Shown: in pieces, positions 28,837 through 39,437 of the stretch | Layout of the letters: each line of letters starts with the position of its first letter | Position numbering within the stretch: the first letter of the stretch is position 1 | DNA from: Erwinia aphidicola | GTDB lineage: Bacteria > Pseudomonadota > Gammaproteobacteria > Enterobacterales > Enterobacteriaceae | Reading direction: 5' to 3' | DNA length: 64,000 bases | Assembly (NCBI RefSeq): GCF_024169515.1 | Contig: NZ_JAMKCQ010000001.1 | Location: 4,526,001 to 4,590,000 of the forward strand | Position numbers and translations under genes: made by a program | The notes under the pieces: model-generated | Seen by the model: the letters and a program-made list of their open reading frames with translations, nothing else | Told to the model about the DNA's origin: nothing | Database searches by the model: none

Positions 28837-29793
28837 TTACTCGACGGCGTCTTCCAGCACCTGGTGGATCACCGCCGAGAGCTGATTGATTTCGAATTTC
28901 GCCACATAGCCATTGGCTCCGACCTTGCGCACATGGTCTTCGTTGGCGCTGCCGGACAGAGAGGAGTGGATCACTACCGGGATATTTTTCAGGTTCAGAT
29001 CGCTTTTGATATTGCGCGTCAGGGTAAAACCATCCATTTCTGGCATTTCCAGATCGGTGAGAACCAGTCCAATCTTATCGTGAATCGAGTGCCCTTCGGC
29101 CTGCGCTTCCTGGTGCATCTGCTTAATCTTGTTCCACGCTTCCAGCCCGGTAGTGTGCATCAGCGCCGGGATGCCCATCGCCTTCAGGCCCTGCTCCAGC
29201 ATCTGACGCGCCACCTTCGAATCTTCCGCCACGATAGCCACCGCACCCGGCTTCATCTTGAAGGATTTAATCTGTATATCGCCCTCTTTAACTTCGCGCA
29301 CCGAAGGGATCACGTCATGCAGGATCTGCTCCACGTCGAGCACCATCGCCATGGTGCTGTTGTTATCGAGGCAGGCAATACTGGTGATATTGCGGGTGCT
29401 GACGCCCGACTCAGCCGCATGGACCTGGCTCCAGTCAAGGCGCACGATATCTTCCACCGACTCGACGGCGAAGGCCTGGGTGCTGCGCGCATATTCAGTG
29501 ACCAGCAGCAGATTAAGGCCGGTTGCCGGGGTGCAGCCCGCAACGGCAGGTAAATCGATAACCGGGATCAGCTGACCGCGAATGTTGGCCATCCCCAGCA
29601 GCGGCGACTTCATCCCCGCCGCTTTGGTGATGTTGGTCATCGGCACGATTTCGCGCAGCTTAAACACGTTAATGCCGAATAACTCAGGCTTATCTTCCTG
29701 ATGAGCAGACCCCAGACGGAATAACAAAAGTTCGAACTTGTTCGATAATGCGAGATTCGCTCTCTCATCAATCTCTTTCTGAAAATTATCCAT
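28837..29793 (-). CDS. cheV: Chemotaxis coupling protein CheV
   Basis: A 318-residue CheW-receiver fusion. The CheW-like domain (about 15-155) includes GINVFKLREIVP and ANIRGQLIPVIDLP. The receiver domain (about 180-305) has the phospho-acceptor Asp in LVLTDLEMPEMDGF and Lys in GYVAKF. It couples chemoreceptors to CheA and adapts through phosphorylation. Many Erwinia, Pantoea and Salmonella carry CheV while E. coli K-12 does not. A flagellar-type promoter lies upstream. An inverted repeat (AGCGGCAGG/CCTGCCGCT, 28805-28830) follows the stop. Confidence 0.96.
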   Translation of the reverse strand: MDNFQKEIDERANLALSNKFELLLFRLGSAHQEDKPELFGINVFKLREIVPMTNITKAAGMKSPLLGMANIRGQLIPVIDLPAVAGCTPATGLNLLLVTEYARSTQAFAVESVEDIVRLDWSQVHAAESGVSTRNITSIACLDNNSTMAMVLDVEQILHDVIPSVREVKEGDIQIKSFKMKPGAVAIVAEDSKVARQMLEQGLKAMGIPALMHTTGLEAWNKIKQMHQEAQAEGHSIHDKIGLVLTDLEMPEMDGFTLTRNIKSDLNLKNIPVVIHSSLSGSANEDHVRKVGANGYVAKFEINQLSAVIHQVLEDAVE

Positions 29794-29879
29794 CTCTACC
29801 TCAGGTTATTATTCGTTGTTGTTGGCTTATTAGGTGCTCTGCGTGCATAGAGAGTGCACGCACTGTTCGCTATAACAAC

Positions 29880-29887
29880 TTATCGGC
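29880..29887 (-). promoter_or_regulatory. FliA (sigma-28) -10 element for cheV
   Basis: GCCGATAA on the minus strand is a perfect sigma-28 -10 element, about 90 bp before the cheV start. The -35 at N15 is poor (TGCA in place of TAAA). Class 3 flagellar expression is what a chemotaxis gene should have. Confidence 0.55.
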
Positions 29888-30140
29888 AGTTCTGGAAAAA
29901 AGTGCAGGAAAGTTTTTGCGCACTCGTCACACGATCACATCATCAGACCCAAAAGGCACTTTGGCGCTGAAGGCGGGGGAATACGGTGAGGCATCACCTC
30001 AGCTCTGACAGTGAAGCGCCCCTGATGTGATGAGGAACGTTATTGAGACGGCTATGTGCCGGAGGGTGAACGGGTTGAAGTAAAGGGTGATCCCTGGCGA
30101 ATTTTTGATTATTTTGCGAACAACTACTTTATTATTTTTT
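29888..30140. other. Intergenic region upstream of cheV
   Basis: No gene is supported here. The stretch holds the cheV control region on one side and the 3' flank of the small membrane-protein gene on the other. No clear terminator or repeat was seen. Confidence 0.4.
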
Positions 30141-30278
30141 TCAGTGCGTTGGGTAAGGCCAGTGTGGGTCCCATCCTAGTGCTGACCAGGCCCCGGTCGC
30201 GACCATCCAGGCCAGTAGAGCCACAAACACCACAATCAATGACACTTCCATCAACCGTACAACTTTAGCCTTTCTCAT
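30141..30278 (-). CDS. 45-residue single-pass membrane protein
   Basis: ATG at 30278 follows GAGGA with seven-base spacing. The protein has a short basic start (MRKAKVVRLM), one membrane helix at about 11-32 and an aromatic tail WSALGWDPHWPYPTH that would face the periplasm or lie at the membrane surface. Good ribosome site, positive-inside start and a clean helix make it a credible small membrane protein. Function unknown. No operon partner. Confidence 0.55.
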   Translation of the reverse strand: MRKAKVVRLMEVSLIVVFVALLAWMVATGAWSALGWDPHWPYPTH

Positions 30279-30684
30279 CGATTAATCCTCATGAATTACA
30301 GGGTGAACGCGCCATATAACCCTAGAATGTTACCGGTAAAGTCACAATAGAAAAGGGGCTTATTTCGCGTTGAAAATGTTAAGTTTCATTTCTATAAATA
30401 AGACCTGAATATCATTTTCGCTTAAACGGAGGGCAGGATTTGACTACAGTGGGGAGGTCAGTCCATTAGACAGGTATCGACATATCATCATTAGGTTATC
30501 TGGCAGGTGTTCCCTGGGCGAGGCCAGTTTGATAATTTCAGAACCCTTCAATCCACTAAAAATTAAATGCTGAAAATCCAATGTGATAGATAGGCTTCGA
30601 GTGACTTAAAGCTTCCAGTTTACGCAGTGTTTAATTCCAAATCGTAATATAGCAGCCAACAAAACATATAAGGGATTTTGTCAC
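30279..30684. other. AT-rich intergenic region
   Basis: About 400 bp between two divergently placed small genes. I found no gene, and only AT-rich promoter-like sequence near 30380-30420 and 30600-30670. Confidence 0.4.
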
Positions 30685-31005
30685 ATGAAAACTTCAATCA
30701 TTGCTACCACTATTTTAATCGGTTCTTTTCTGACCGGATGCTCTGTGCAAAATGATAAAACACAGTTTCAAGGCCTGGGGTTAACCTATCAGTCAGATAT
30801 CAAAAAGCTTGATAATGGAGACTACCTCACGGAAGTGGAAGCGGCTCCTGCTGCAGGCCGCATACAAGGTGCTGTTGGCACTGCAAATAAAAAAGCTTCT
30901 GACTTTTGCCGGGTTCAAAACAAATCAATGAAAGAGGTCAAAACGGATATCGATACACACTTGCTGGTTAATGGCGTGGCTCGCCTGACTTTCAAATGCG
31001 TCTAA
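30685..31005 (+). CDS. Small lipoprotein, function unknown
   Basis: A 106-residue protein with a signal peptide and lipobox FLTGC (Cys19), so a lipoprotein. Residue Ser at +2 predicts sorting to the outer membrane. The mature part is polar with one conserved-looking Cys pair (DFCRVQ and the C-terminal FKCV) that might form a disulfide. AAGGGA lies before the ATG. A stem-loop follows. No family recognised. It lies in the gap between cheV and the flagellar genes. Confidence 0.75.
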   Translation: MKTSIIATTILIGSFLTGCSVQNDKTQFQGLGLTYQSDIKKLDNGDYLTEVEAAPAAGRIQGAVGTANKKASDFCRVQNKSMKEVKTDIDTHLLVNGVARLTFKCV

Positions 31006-31040
31006 ATATCGCCAAGCTTCATTGCTTTTGATAAGACCTG

Positions 31041-31065
31041 GAGAGCCATTGTGAAGGTGGCTCTC
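31041..31065 (+). terminator. Stem-loop after the lipoprotein gene
   Basis: GAGAGCCA, nine-base loop, TGGCTCTC, followed by TAACACC. An eight-pair stem 35 bp after the stop, without a T run. Possibly a weak terminator or an RNA-stabilising end. Confidence 0.45.
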
Positions 31066-31354
31066 TAACACCACATAATGTATGTGGTCAACAAAAACTG
31101 GCCTCGACTTTAGAGTTTCTCCGCAACAATCGTTCTGACTCATTCGGCGTCAAGCCACCATTATATTGATGGGGTCTACGCTGGCTGTAATATACTGTTG
31201 TTGAGTTCGTTATCGCTGCGCTGGCTTCGCTAAAATCAGCGTATCCATTATCCGACATCCACTACGTTTTCAGGCTTCTAAAAAATGCCTGGTTAGTGTT
31301 CTGTTTCGATTACTTTTGGTATCCTCTGCTTTTCGAGTGACACTTAGGGTCAAT
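31066..31354. other. Intergenic region between two small lipoprotein genes
   Basis: No gene is supported on either strand. The sequence looks like mixed remnant DNA. No strong promoter or repeat was found. Confidence 0.35.
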
Positions 31355-31498
31355 ATGAAGACTTTGGTTTTTGCCTGCGCTCTGCTACTTACTGGCTGTA
31401 ATACTAAATGGTCATGGGTGCCTGATCTTCCTGTAATCAGTTCCGACCACTGCCCGCCGGGCAAGGGGCCAGTAGGGACTAATCAGGATTGCCGTTAA
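31355..31498 (+). CDS. 47-residue lipoprotein, function unknown
   Basis: ATG at 31355 follows AGGGT. The short signal peptide MKTLVFACALLLTGC has a good lipobox with Cys15. The mature part is only 32 residues with two further Cys (SDHCPPGKG and NQDCR). Asn at +2 suggests the outer membrane. It looks like the small lysis- or entericidin-sized lipoproteins but has no match I can name. Real-gene status is likely from the signal peptide and ribosome site. Confidence 0.55.
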   Translation: MKTLVFACALLLTGCNTKWSWVPDLPVISSDHCPPGKGPVGTNQDCR

Positions 31499-31688
31499 CT
31501 CATTTCAAACACTGCTCTCTGGGGGGGGATCCAAAAGATGGTCTACCAGGTCTATGGGGCCCGGATGGCTGAAACGATGACGCGCAATTGAGCCTGATGA
31601 ACTCAAAACTGAACGACTTTGCCCCACTACTGCCCCACACTCACACTGGATAGCCTTATAATCTATACTATTCAGTTACTTAACTAAT
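31499..31688. other. Spacer with repeated GCCCCAC motif
   Basis: GCCCCAC occurs at 31621-31627 and 31632-31638. Similar repeats are common near attachment arms of tyrosine-integrase elements, but no integrase or duplicated core is seen here, so this is only noted. No gene supported. Confidence 0.3.
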
Positions 31689-32000
31689 CTAAACCTGCAT
31701 ATTCATAATATCGCTGTACGCGCTGACCAGCTTGTTACGCACCTGAATACCCATCTGCATCGAGACGCTGGATTTTTGCAGGTCAACCATCACGTCGTTC
31801 AGCGACACCCCCTCTTTGCCCAGCGCAAAATCCTGCGCCTGGCTGCGCGCTGTGGTTTGCGTTTCGCTGATCTTGTTCAGCGCCGCCTTCAGCTCTGCAC
31901 CGAAATCTGCCTGAGAAGTGCTGTCTGTGCTTTTACCGCCTGCCTGCAGAGCTGCTGTCTGCATGGCCTGCATCACGCTTTCAATACCCTGAATCGCCAT
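31689..32000 (-). CDS. fliE: Flagellar hook-basal body protein FliE
   Basis: FliE joins the MS ring to the proximal rod and is exported by the flagellar type III apparatus. It has 103 residues (E. coli 104) with a Gln/Ala-rich start and the conserved C-terminal VSMQMGIQVRNKLVSAYSDIMNMQV region. The start ATG at 32000 follows GGGAG. It is transcribed alone and divergently from fliF, the standard enterobacterial arrangement. The shared 240-bp spacer must hold the FlhDC-dependent promoters of both. Confidence 0.96.
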   Translation of the reverse strand: MAIQGIESVMQAMQTAALQAGGKSTDSTSQADFGAELKAALNKISETQTTARSQAQDFALGKEGVSLNDVMVDLQKSSVSMQMGIQVRNKLVSAYSDIMNMQV

Positions 32001-32241
32001 GTTTTCTCCCAAATGGATGCTGAAGTGACTACCGACGCCGAGTAACTTAACACCGATGTCAATAAGACAAAGCCTCTAATTAGAAGTAAAAAACACAGCT
32101 TATCCGGCCATCGAATTTCCCATTTAAGAAAATAATGGCACTCCATTAAGGTGGAAATTTTTTAAGCCAGCGCATCAGGGAGTCAGTTTTGTTACGACAC
32201 TACACGCAACAGTCCGGTCAACTGTCAGGCAGGAAGAAGTC
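32001..32241. promoter_or_regulatory. Divergent fliE-fliF control region
   Basis: This should contain FlhDC-dependent class 2 promoters for both directions, by analogy with E. coli. I could not place FlhDC boxes or -10 elements with confidence. Confidence 0.4.
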
Positions 32242-33993
32242 ATGAATGCAACTGTCACGCAGGATAATCCAGAGAAGAAGGGTCTGAACGACCTGTTCGC
32301 TCGCCTACGCGCTAATCCTCGCATCCCTCTTATTGTGGCTGCGGCGGCCGTTGTGGCCGTCATTATTGCGATGGTGCTATGGGCGAAGCAGCCGGATTAT
32401 CGCGTTCTTTATAACAACCTCAGCAATGAGGATGGCGGCGCCATCGTCACGCAGCTGACCCAGATGAACGTACCCTATAAGTTCGACGATCAGGGTGGCG
32501 CGTTACTGGTTCCGGCAGCCCAGGTGCATGAACTGCGCCTGCGCCTCGCTTCACAGGGTCTGCCAAAAGGCGGCGCGGTGGGCTTTGAACTGCTGGATAA
32601 AGAGAAATTCGGCATCAGCCAGTTTAGCGAGCAGGTTAACTACCAGCGTGCGCTGGAGGGCGAGCTGGCACGCACGATTGAAACCCTCGGCCCGGTGAAA
32701 GGCGCGCGCGTGCATCTGGCCATGCCGAAACCGACGCTGTTCGTGCGCGAGCAGAAAGCCCCGTCCGCCTCCGTGACGCTGGCACTGCAGCCAGGCCGCG
32801 CGCTGGATGAAGGCCAGATCAATGCCGTGGTGCATATGGTCTCCAGCAGCGTCGCCGGTATGCCGCCGGGCAACGTGACCGTTGTCGATCAGGCTGGCCG
32901 TCTGCTGACGCAGAACGACCCGACCGGCCGTGACCTCAACGATACCCAGCTGAAATATGCCAGCGATGTTGAAGCCCGCTATCAGCAGCGCATTGAAGCC
33001 ATCCTTGGCCCGATTGTCGGCAACGGCAATGTCCATGCCCAGGTCACCGCGCAGATTGACTTTAACAGTCGCGAGCAGACCGACGAGCAGTACAAACCGA
33101 ACAGCAATCCTGACCAGCAGGCTATCCGCTCTCGCCAGACCAGCGACAGCGAGCAGCTGGGTGGTCAGTATCCTGGCGGCGTGCCGGGCGCGCTCTCCAA
33201 CCAGCCCGCTCCGGCTAACGCGGGTCCGGTCACCACGCCGAATAACAATGCCAACGGGGCGAACGGTGCCAACGGGGCGAACGGTGCCAACGGGGCGAAC
33301 GGCCAGGCGGCCAACAATGCGGCGACCAATGCCGCCACCACGACTGCGCAGAAAGCGGTGCCGTCGAACACCCGCAGCGACAACACCACCAACTACGAAG
33401 TCAACCGCACCATCCTGCACACCAAGATGAATGTCGGTGAAGTGCAGCGCCTGTCGGTGGCCGTGGTGGTGAACTACCGCGCCGATGCCGCAGGCAAACC
33501 GATTGCATTGAATGATGCTCAGCTGAAGCAGATTGAAAACCTGACCCGAGAGGCGATGGGCTATTCGGAACAGCGTGGTGACAGCCTGAACGTCGTCAAC
33601 TCACCGTTTACCGAGAACGATGATGTCGGTGCCGAGCTGCCATTCTGGAAACAGCCAGGCTTTATTGACCAGATGTTTGAAGCAGGCCGCTGGTTACTGG
33701 TGCTGATTGTTGCCTTCATCCTGTACCGCAAGCTGGTGCGCCCGCAGCTACGCCGCAAGGCCGAGCAGGAGAAAGCCGCTGCCGAAGCCGCCGTGGCTGC
33801 CGCCCAGACCCGTGCCCAGGATGATGATAAAGGGGTCTCCGTCAAGCTGTCGAAAGATGAGCTTGATCAGGAACGTAAATCTCAGCACCGCATGAGTGCT
33901 GAGGTCATGAGCCAGCGAATTCGCGAAATGTCAGAAAATGACCCACGCGTGGTGGCTCTGGTTATTCGCCAGTGGATGAAGGACGAACTATGA
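32242..33993 (+). CDS. fliF: Flagellar MS-ring protein FliF
   Basis: Forms the MS ring in the inner membrane, around which the motor and export gate assemble. It has 583 residues. Two membrane helices flank the periplasmic ring-building part: about 29-50 and 473-495. The cytoplasmic C-terminus, which binds FliG, ends [10 protein letters not shown] low-complexity Asn-Ala-Gly stretch (about residues 330-370) makes the protein longer than in Salmonella (560) and contains an 18-bp DNA tandem repeat. It overlaps fliG by ATGA. Confidence 0.96.
   Translation: MNATVTQDNPEKKGLNDLFARLRANPRIPLIVAAAAVVAVIIAMVLWAKQPDYRVLYNNLSNEDGGAIVTQLTQMNVPYKFDDQGGALLVPAAQVHELRLRLASQGLPKGGAVGFELLDKEKFGISQFSEQVNYQRALEGELARTIETLGPVKGARVHLAMPKPTLFVREQKAPSASVTLALQPGRALDEGQINAVVHMVSSSVAGMPPGNVTVVDQAGRLLTQNDPTGRDLNDTQLKYASDVEARYQQRIEAILGPIVGNGNVHAQVTAQIDFNSREQTDEQYKPNSNPDQQAIRSRQTSDSEQLGGQYPGGVPGALSNQPAPANAGPVTTPNNNANGANGANGANGANGANGQAANNAATNAATTTAQKAVPSNTRSDNTTNYEVNRTILHTKMNVGEVQRLSVAVVVNYRADAAGKPIALNDAQLKQIENLTREAMGYSEQRGDSLNVVNSPFTENDDVGAELPFWKQPGFIDQMFEAGRWLLVLIVAFILYRKLVRPQLRRKAEQEKAAAEAAVAAAQTRAQDDDKGVSVKLSKDELDQERKSQHRMSAEVMSQRIREMSENDPRVVALVIRQWMKDEL
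33250..33303 (+). repeat. 18-bp coding minisatellite in fliF
   Basis: Three tandem copies of GCCAACGGGGCGAACGGT (the last with one changed base) encode (ANGANG)3 in the periplasmic loop of FliF. The unit is a multiple of three, so copy-number change would keep the frame. Confidence 0.9.
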
Positions 33994-34982
33994 GTCTCAC
34001 CGGTACTGAAAAAAGCGCCATCCTGATGATGACCATTGGCGAAGATCGCGCTGCCGAAGTGTTTAAGCACCTCGACACCCGCGAAGTGCAGCATCTGAGC
34101 TCGGCGATCTCGAATATGCGCCAGGTGTCGCACAAGCAGCTGACCGACGTGCTGCGCGAGTTTGAGATCGATGCCGAACAGTATGCGGCGCTGAGCCTCA
34201 ACTCCAACGACTATCTGCGCTCCGTGCTGATTAAAGCGCTGGGCGAAGAGCGTGCCTCTACCCTGCTGGAAGATATTCTCGAAACCCGCGAGACCACCAG
34301 CGGCATGGATACGCTGAACTTTATGGAACCGCAGGCGGCTGCCGACCTGATCCGCGACGAACATCCGCAGATCATCGCCACCATCCTGGTGCACCTGAAG
34401 CGCGGCCAGGCGGCCGATATCCTTGCTCAGTTCGACGAGCGTCTGCGTCACGATGTCATGCTGCGTATCGCCACCTTTGGCGGCGTGCAGCCGGCAGCGC
34501 TGGCGGAGCTGACCGAAGTGCTCAACGGCCTGCTGGATGGTCAGAACCTCAAGCGGGCGAAGATGGGCGGTGTGCGTACTGCGGCCGAGATTATCAACCT
34601 GATGAAAACTCAGCAGGAAGAAGCGGTTATCGAAGCGGTGCGCGAGTTCGACGGCGAACTGGCACAGAAAATCATCGACGAGATGTTCCTGTTCGAAAAC
34701 CTCGTCGAAGTGGACGACCGCAGTATCCAGCGCCTGTTGCAGGAAGTGGAGTCCGAGTCGCTGCTGGTGGCGCTGAAGGGTTCCGAACAGCCGCTGCGCG
34801 AGAAGTTCCTGAAAAACATGTCGCAGCGTGCGGCCGATATTCTGCGCGACGATCTCGCCAACCGGGGTCCAATGCGTATGTCTGCGGTAGAGACCGAACA
34901 GAAAGCGATTCTGTTGATTGTTCGTCGTCTGGCCGAAAGCGGCGAGATGGTGATTGGCGGTGGCGAGGAAACCTATGTCTGA
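33990..34982 (+). CDS. fliG: Flagellar motor switch protein FliG
   Basis: The switch-complex subunit that touches MotA and converts ion flow to rotation. It has 330 residues. The armadillo-like middle region carries the EHPQ motif ([12 protein letters not shown]). The C-terminal torque domain has the charged helix [15 protein letters not shown], with the functional Arg and Asp residues. The start ATG at 33990 overlaps the fliF stop by four bases, and its own end overlaps fliH by eight. Confidence 0.97.
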   Translation: MSLTGTEKSAILMMTIGEDRAAEVFKHLDTREVQHLSSAISNMRQVSHKQLTDVLREFEIDAEQYAALSLNSNDYLRSVLIKALGEERASTLLEDILETRETTSGMDTLNFMEPQAAADLIRDEHPQIIATILVHLKRGQAADILAQFDERLRHDVMLRIATFGGVQPAALAELTEVLNGLLDGQNLKRAKMGGVRTAAEIINLMKTQQEEAVIEAVREFDGELAQKIIDEMFLFENLVEVDDRSIQRLLQEVESESLLVALKGSEQPLREKFLKNMSQRAADILRDDLANRGPMRMSAVETEQKAILLIVRRLAESGEMVIGGGEETYV

Positions 34983-35664
34983 TCATTCCTCCCTGCCGTG
35001 GCAGCGCTGGCAGCCTAACGATCTGGCACAGCGCGATCGGCCGCTGATTGAAGAGCTGACGATCCCGGAAGTGACGGAAGAGCCTGCCGACGATCGGCAG
35101 TTCCAGCTGGAGCAGCTTCAGGCTCAGGTGCGCAATGAAGCACAGGGCCTCGGCTATACCGAAGGTCAGCAGCGCGGCTTTGCCGAAGGCCAGAAAAGCG
35201 GTTATGACGCCGGTTTTCAGCAGGGGCTGGCGGAAGCTCAGCAGCAGCAGGCACCGTTACAGGCGCGCATGCAGCAGCTGGTTTCCGAATTCCACCACAC
35301 GCTGGAAGCGCTCGACAGCGTCATCGCCTCGCGCCTGATGCAGCTGGCGCTGGAAGCCGCACGCCAGGTGATTGGCCAGGCACCCCACGTTGACGGCACC
35401 GCCCTGCTGCGCCAGATCCAGGGGATGCTGCAGCAGGAGCCGATGTTCAGCGGCAAACCCACGCTGCGCGTCCACCCGGACGATCTGCCGCGGGTGGAAA
35501 CCACGCTCGGCGCTACGCTGAGCCTGCACGGCTGGCGTCTGCTCGGCGACAGCACCATTCACCCGGGCGGCTGCAAAGTCAGCGCCGAGGATGGCGACCT
35601 GGATGCCAGCATCGCCACCCGCTGGCATGAACTCTGCCGTCTGGCCGCACCGGGAGAACTGTAA
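34975..35664 (+). CDS. fliH: Flagellar export ATPase regulator FliH
   Basis: Binds the ATPase FliI and docks it to the C ring and export gate. It has 229 residues. The N-terminal part has the Trp-containing opening ([11 protein letters not shown]) that binds FlhA or FliN in other species. GxxxG-type repeats follow at about 58-85 ([20 protein letters not shown]). The C-terminal domain resembles the peripheral stalk of F-type ATPases. The stop overlaps the start of fliI (TAATG). Confidence 0.95.
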   Translation: MSDHSSLPWQRWQPNDLAQRDRPLIEELTIPEVTEEPADDRQFQLEQLQAQVRNEAQGLGYTEGQQRGFAEGQKSGYDAGFQQGLAEAQQQQAPLQARMQQLVSEFHHTLEALDSVIASRLMQLALEAARQVIGQAPHVDGTALLRQIQGMLQQEPMFSGKPTLRVHPDDLPRVETTLGATLSLHGWRLLGDSTIHPGGCKVSAEDGDLDASIATRWHELCRLAAPGEL

Positions 35665-37025
35665 TGACCACTCGCCTGTCGCGCTGGCTTGGCGCACTCG
35701 ACAACTTTGAACAGCGTCTGGCCCAGGTGCCCGAGGTACGTCGCTATGGCCGGCTGGTGCGCGCCACCGGGCTGGTGCTGGAAGCGACCGGCCTGCAGCT
35801 GCCGCTGGGTGCGACCTGCGTGATTGAACGTCATGACAGCCAGGGCATTGGCGAAGTCGAGAGTGAAGTGGTTGGCTTTAACGGCCAGAAACTGCTGCTG
35901 ATGCCGCTGGAAGAAGTAGAAGGCATCATTCCCGGCGCGCGCGTTTATGCCCGCGTGGCAGGTGATAACCAGCACAGCGGCAAACAGTTGATGCTCGGGC
36001 CAGAACTGCTGGGGCGCGTGCTCGACGGCAGCGGTCGCCCGCTTGACGGCCTGCCTGCACCGGAAACCGGCTATCGCGCCCCGCTGATCACGCCGCCGTT
36101 TAACCCGTTACAGCGCACGCCGATCACCGACGTGCTGGATACCGGCGTGCGGGCGATTAACGCTCTGCTTACCGTCGGTCGCGGCCAGCGTATGGGGCTG
36201 TTCGCGGGTTCCGGCGTCGGTAAAAGCGTGCTGCTCGGCATGATGGCGCGCTACACCAAGGCAGACGTGATCGTGGTCGGGCTGATTGGCGAACGTGGCC
36301 GCGAAGTCAAAGACTTTATCGAAAACATTCTCGGCACCGAAGGGCGTGCGCGGGCGGTGGTGATTGCCGCCCCGGCGGATGTCTCTCCTTTATTACGTAT
36401 GCAGGGTGCTTCTTACGCCACGCGCATTGCCGAAGACTTCCGCGACCGTGGCCAGCACGTGCTGCTGATCATGGATTCCCTGACGCGTTACGCCATGGCC
36501 CAGCGTGAAATAGCGCTGGCGATCGGGGAGCCGCCGGCCACCAAAGGCTATCCGCCTTCCGTGTTTGCCAAGCTGCCCGCGCTGGTCGAGCGCGCCGGTA
36601 ACGGCATCGACGGCGGCGGTTCGATTACCGCCTTCTATACCGTTCTGACCGAAGGGGACGACCAGCAGGACCCGATCGCCGACTCCGCGCGCGCCATTCT
36701 CGATGGCCACATTGTGCTGTCGCGCCGCCTGGCAGAATCCGGCCACTACCCGGCTATTGATATTGAAGCCTCGATCAGCCGCGTCATGGCACACCTGATC
36801 GATGAGACGCACTACGCCCGCGTGCGCCAGTTTAAACAGCTGCTTTCCAGCTACCAGCGCAACCGCGATCTGGTCAGCGTGGGGGCGTATGCCGCCGGGA
36901 CCGACCCGACGCTGGATAAAGCGATCAAACTCTACCCAGAGCTGGAGGCCTTCCTGCAGCAGGGGATGTTTGAGCGCAGTACGTTTGATGATGCCAGCCT
37001 GCATCTGCAGGCGATCTTTGGTTAA
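35664..37025 (+). CDS. fliI: Flagellum-specific ATPase FliI
   Basis: A hexameric ATPase related to F1-beta that unloads export substrates from chaperones. It has 453 residues. Walker [13 protein letters not shown] is around residue 187, with LIGERGREV and the Walker [12 protein letters not shown] after it. The C-terminal [16 protein letters not shown] is typical of the family. It forms the middle of the tightly packed fliF-fliK operon. Confidence 0.97.
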   Translation: MTTRLSRWLGALDNFEQRLAQVPEVRRYGRLVRATGLVLEATGLQLPLGATCVIERHDSQGIGEVESEVVGFNGQKLLLMPLEEVEGIIPGARVYARVAGDNQHSGKQLMLGPELLGRVLDGSGRPLDGLPAPETGYRAPLITPPFNPLQRTPITDVLDTGVRAINALLTVGRGQRMGLFAGSGVGKSVLLGMMARYTKADVIVVGLIGERGREVKDFIENILGTEGRARAVVIAAPADVSPLLRMQGASYATRIAEDFRDRGQHVLLIMDSLTRYAMAQREIALAIGEPPATKGYPPSVFAKLPALVERAGNGIDGGGSITAFYTVLTEGDDQQDPIADSARAILDGHIVLSRRLAESGHYPAIDIEASISRVMAHLIDETHYARVRQFKQLLSSYQRNRDLVSVGAYAAGTDPTLDKAIKLYPELEAFLQQGMFERSTFDDASLHLQAIFG

Positions 37026-37045
37026 GTCTGAACAGCGGAGAACTT

Positions 37046-37492
37046 ATGGCTAAGACAGCTTCCCCGATCGATACCCTGCGCGATCTGGCACATAAAGATG
37101 TGGAAAAAGCCGCCATTCAGTTAGGCGACGTACGCCGGGCGCAAAAGCAGGCAGACGATCAGCTGACAATGCTGCTCAACTACCAGGACGAATACCGCAG
37201 GAATCTCAACACCACCATGAGCGAAGGGATTGCCAGTACGCGCTGGTACAACTACCACCAGTTTATTCAGACGCTGGAAAAGGCGATTGAACAGCATCGC
37301 GCCCAGCTGATGCACTGGAACACCCGGGTGGAAAATGCCCTGCGCTTCTGGCGCGACAAACAGCAGCGGCTGCACGCCTATGAAACGCTTCAGGCGCGGG
37401 CGCTGGCAACCGCACTCTTACAGGAAAACCGTCTCGATCAGAAACGGATGGACGAATTTGCCCAACGGGCATCATTGAGGAAAGGCGAATGA
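37046..37492 (+). CDS. fliJ: Flagellar export chaperone/escort protein FliJ
   Basis: A 148-residue protein, predicted from its Lys/Glu/Gln/Leu pattern to be two antiparallel long helices. FliJ inserts in the FliI ring and escorts FliM/FliN-bound chaperones. GGAG lies before the ATG. The stop overlaps fliK (ATGA). Length matches E. coli (147). Confidence 0.93.
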   Translation: MAKTASPIDTLRDLAHKDVEKAAIQLGDVRRAQKQADDQLTMLLNYQDEYRRNLNTTMSEGIASTRWYNYHQFIQTLEKAIEQHRAQLMHWNTRVENALRFWRDKQQRLHAYETLQARALATALLQENRLDQKRMDEFAQRASLRKGE

Positions 37493-38790
37493 TTACCTTA
37501 CCAACCGCAGTGGCGACCACCAGCGCCAGTAGCAAAACCGGTGCGGCTGCCACCACCCCTGACAGCACGCTGGACGCGACTCCCGGCGGCGACAGCGCCG
37601 CCAGCGGTGAAAATTTGCCGCAGGGGTTTCTCACTCTGCTGGGGAACCGACTGCTATCGCTGGCGCAGCAGGGTGCCAGCGCCGCCCCTCAGGATGACAC
37701 GGCGCAAAATGTTACCGCCGATGGGAAAGCACCGGCAAAAACCAGCATCAGCGATCTGCTGGCCGCGCTGGATAAGCCCGAGACGCTGACCGCGCTGCTG
37801 CAACCGCAAAAAGCCAGCACGGAAAAAAGCCCGGACAGCGAGGAGAAAGCCGCGCCGGTGGAGCTGAGCAGCAGCGATTTGCAGGCGTTACAGGCGCTGT
37901 ACGCCATGCTGCCCAACGCTGCCGCAGTGCCCGTCGCCAGCGGTAACAGCAGCAGCAAAAACAGTGACCTGCTGAGCAGCGATCTGAGCAAGAGCAGCAA
38001 AGGCTCGACGCTGAACGCGTTAAGCGCGGCGTTGGGTAAAGTGAGCAGCGACGACGCTGACGCCGCGGGCACAGCCACCACGAAAACCGGCAGCGCTGGC
38101 GTACTGCTGCCGGGCAACTCCGACAGCGCGACTGCTGCGGCAAAATTCAGCGCTAACCCGGGTGCGCAGACGCTTGACTCAGCTTTTCAGCAGGTTATGA
38201 GCCACGTCAGCAAAGATAACGACAAAGAAAATTCAAGTTCTGCCCTCAACGCGACGATAACCAATAATGTGATCAGCGCCGCTTCTTCCGCGCAGACCCC
38301 GACTTCAACCTCGGCGGTCAGCGCGCCGGCAACGCCACTGCTGAATTCTCAGCTTGGCAGCCCGGAATGGCAGCAGGCACTGGGACAACAGATCCTGATG
38401 TTCAGCCGCAACGGGCAGCAGACCGCCGAGTTGCATCTGCATCCGCAGGACCTGGGCAGCATCCAGATCTCTTTGAAGCTGGATAATGACCAGGCCCAGC
38501 TGAGTATGGTGTCGAACCATAGCCAGGTCAGGGCCGCGCTTGAGGCCGCTATCCCTCAACTGCGTACCTCACTGGCTGAAAGCGGCATCAGCCTGGGTCA
38601 AAGTAATGTCAGTAGCGATGCATTCCAGCAGGGTCAGTCCTTTAATGGCCAGCAGGAACAGCAGCGTAATAACAACGGAAACCCGTTTAGTCTTGCTAAT
38701 GAAAATGACAGTGATGTGACGCAAATTGCCGTACCTGCCGCCCTGCAGGCGCGTGCAGCTGGCTCCAATGCTGTTGATATTTTCGCCTGA
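37489..38790 (+). CDS. fliK: Flagellar hook-length control protein FliK
   Basis: The secreted ruler that sets hook length and switches the export gate. It has 433 residues with a disordered, Ser/Ala/Thr-rich first two-thirds. A compact C-terminal domain (about 280-370) contains [20 protein letters not shown] and the switch motif [17 protein letters not shown]. The low-complexity region is long but usual for the family. It is the last gene of the fliF operon; a 155-bp gap follows. Confidence 0.93.
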   Translation: MITLPTAVATTSASSKTGAAATTPDSTLDATPGGDSAASGENLPQGFLTLLGNRLLSLAQQGASAAPQDDTAQNVTADGKAPAKTSISDLLAALDKPETLTALLQPQKASTEKSPDSEEKAAPVELSSSDLQALQALYAMLPNAAAVPVASGNSSSKNSDLLSSDLSKSSKGSTLNALSAALGKVSSDDADAAGTATTKTGSAGVLLPGNSDSATAAAKFSANPGAQTLDSAFQQVMSHVSKDNDKENSSSALNATITNNVISAASSAQTPTSTSAVSAPATPLLNSQLGSPEWQQALGQQILMFSRNGQQTAELHLHPQDLGSIQISLKLDNDQAQLSMVSNHSQVRAALEAAIPQLRTSLAESGISLGQSNVSSDAFQQGQSFNGQQEQQRNNNGNPFSLANENDSDVTQIAVPAALQARAAGSNAVDIFA

Positions 38791-38945
38791 CGGCAACAAA
38801 CGCGCAAGCTGATGGCAAAACTCGCGTCTTTTCTGCCTATTGTTTGGCGCAAGACGCGGGATAATTCGCTCATAAAGCCGTGGGACAGTGAGAAATATGA
38901 CGTGGCACCGCCCCTCGAAAATAATCACAGGAAGTTACAGCTAAT

Positions 38946-39428
38946 ATGACTGATAACGCTAAAGCCAAAAGCGGCAAACGTAAGCTCCTGATACCCGTGT
39001 TACTGATCGTGACTCTGGTCGCTTGCAGCGTGGCGGGATATACAGTCTGGCACATGATGAAGGCGCCGAAAGATGCCGCTGCGGCTGCAAAGCCTGAGCC
39101 GCCACCTGCCCCGGTCTTTTTTGCTCTGGATACGTTTACGGTCAACTTGATCAACCCAGACAACGACCCGGATCGCGTGCTTTATGTCGGCTTCACCCTG
39201 CGCTTGCCGGATGAAGAGACCCGTCGTCGCATGAACGATTATCTGCCGGAAGTACGCAGCCGTTTACTGCTGCTGCTGTCGCGTCAGAATGCTACGGGCC
39301 TCGCCAATGAGCAGGGCAAGCAGCAGTTAGTGACACAGATTAAACAGGTACTGGCACCTCCGCTGGTGCAGGGACAACCACAGCAGGTCGTGACAGATGT
39401 ACTGTTTACGGCCTTCATTCTGCGGTGA
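38946..39428 (+). CDS. fliL: Flagellar basal body-associated protein FliL
   Basis: An inner-membrane protein that surrounds the stator and aids torque. It has 160 residues: a short basic N-terminus ([10 protein letters not shown]), one membrane helix (about 14-36) and a stomatin-like periplasmic domain. It is the first gene of the fliL-fliR operon, with no neighbour overlap at the 5' end. A promoter is expected in the 155 bp before it, but I could not place one. Confidence 0.95.
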   Translation: MTDNAKAKSGKRKLLIPVLLIVTLVACSVAGYTVWHMMKAPKDAAAAAKPEPPPAPVFFALDTFTVNLINPDNDPDRVLYVGFTLRLPDEETRRRMNDYLPEVRSRLLLLLSRQNATGLANEQGKQQLVTQIKQVLAPPLVQGQPQQVVTDVLFTAFILR

Positions 39429-39437
39429 TGGATATAC

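Noticed and set aside
31621..31638. GCCCCAC repeats as an attachment site of an integrative element
   Set aside because: No integrase, no tRNA and no duplicated core in the window.
33250..33303. Repeated units suggesting a CRISPR-like array
   Set aside because: Contiguous 18-bp coding repeats with no spacers inside fliF.
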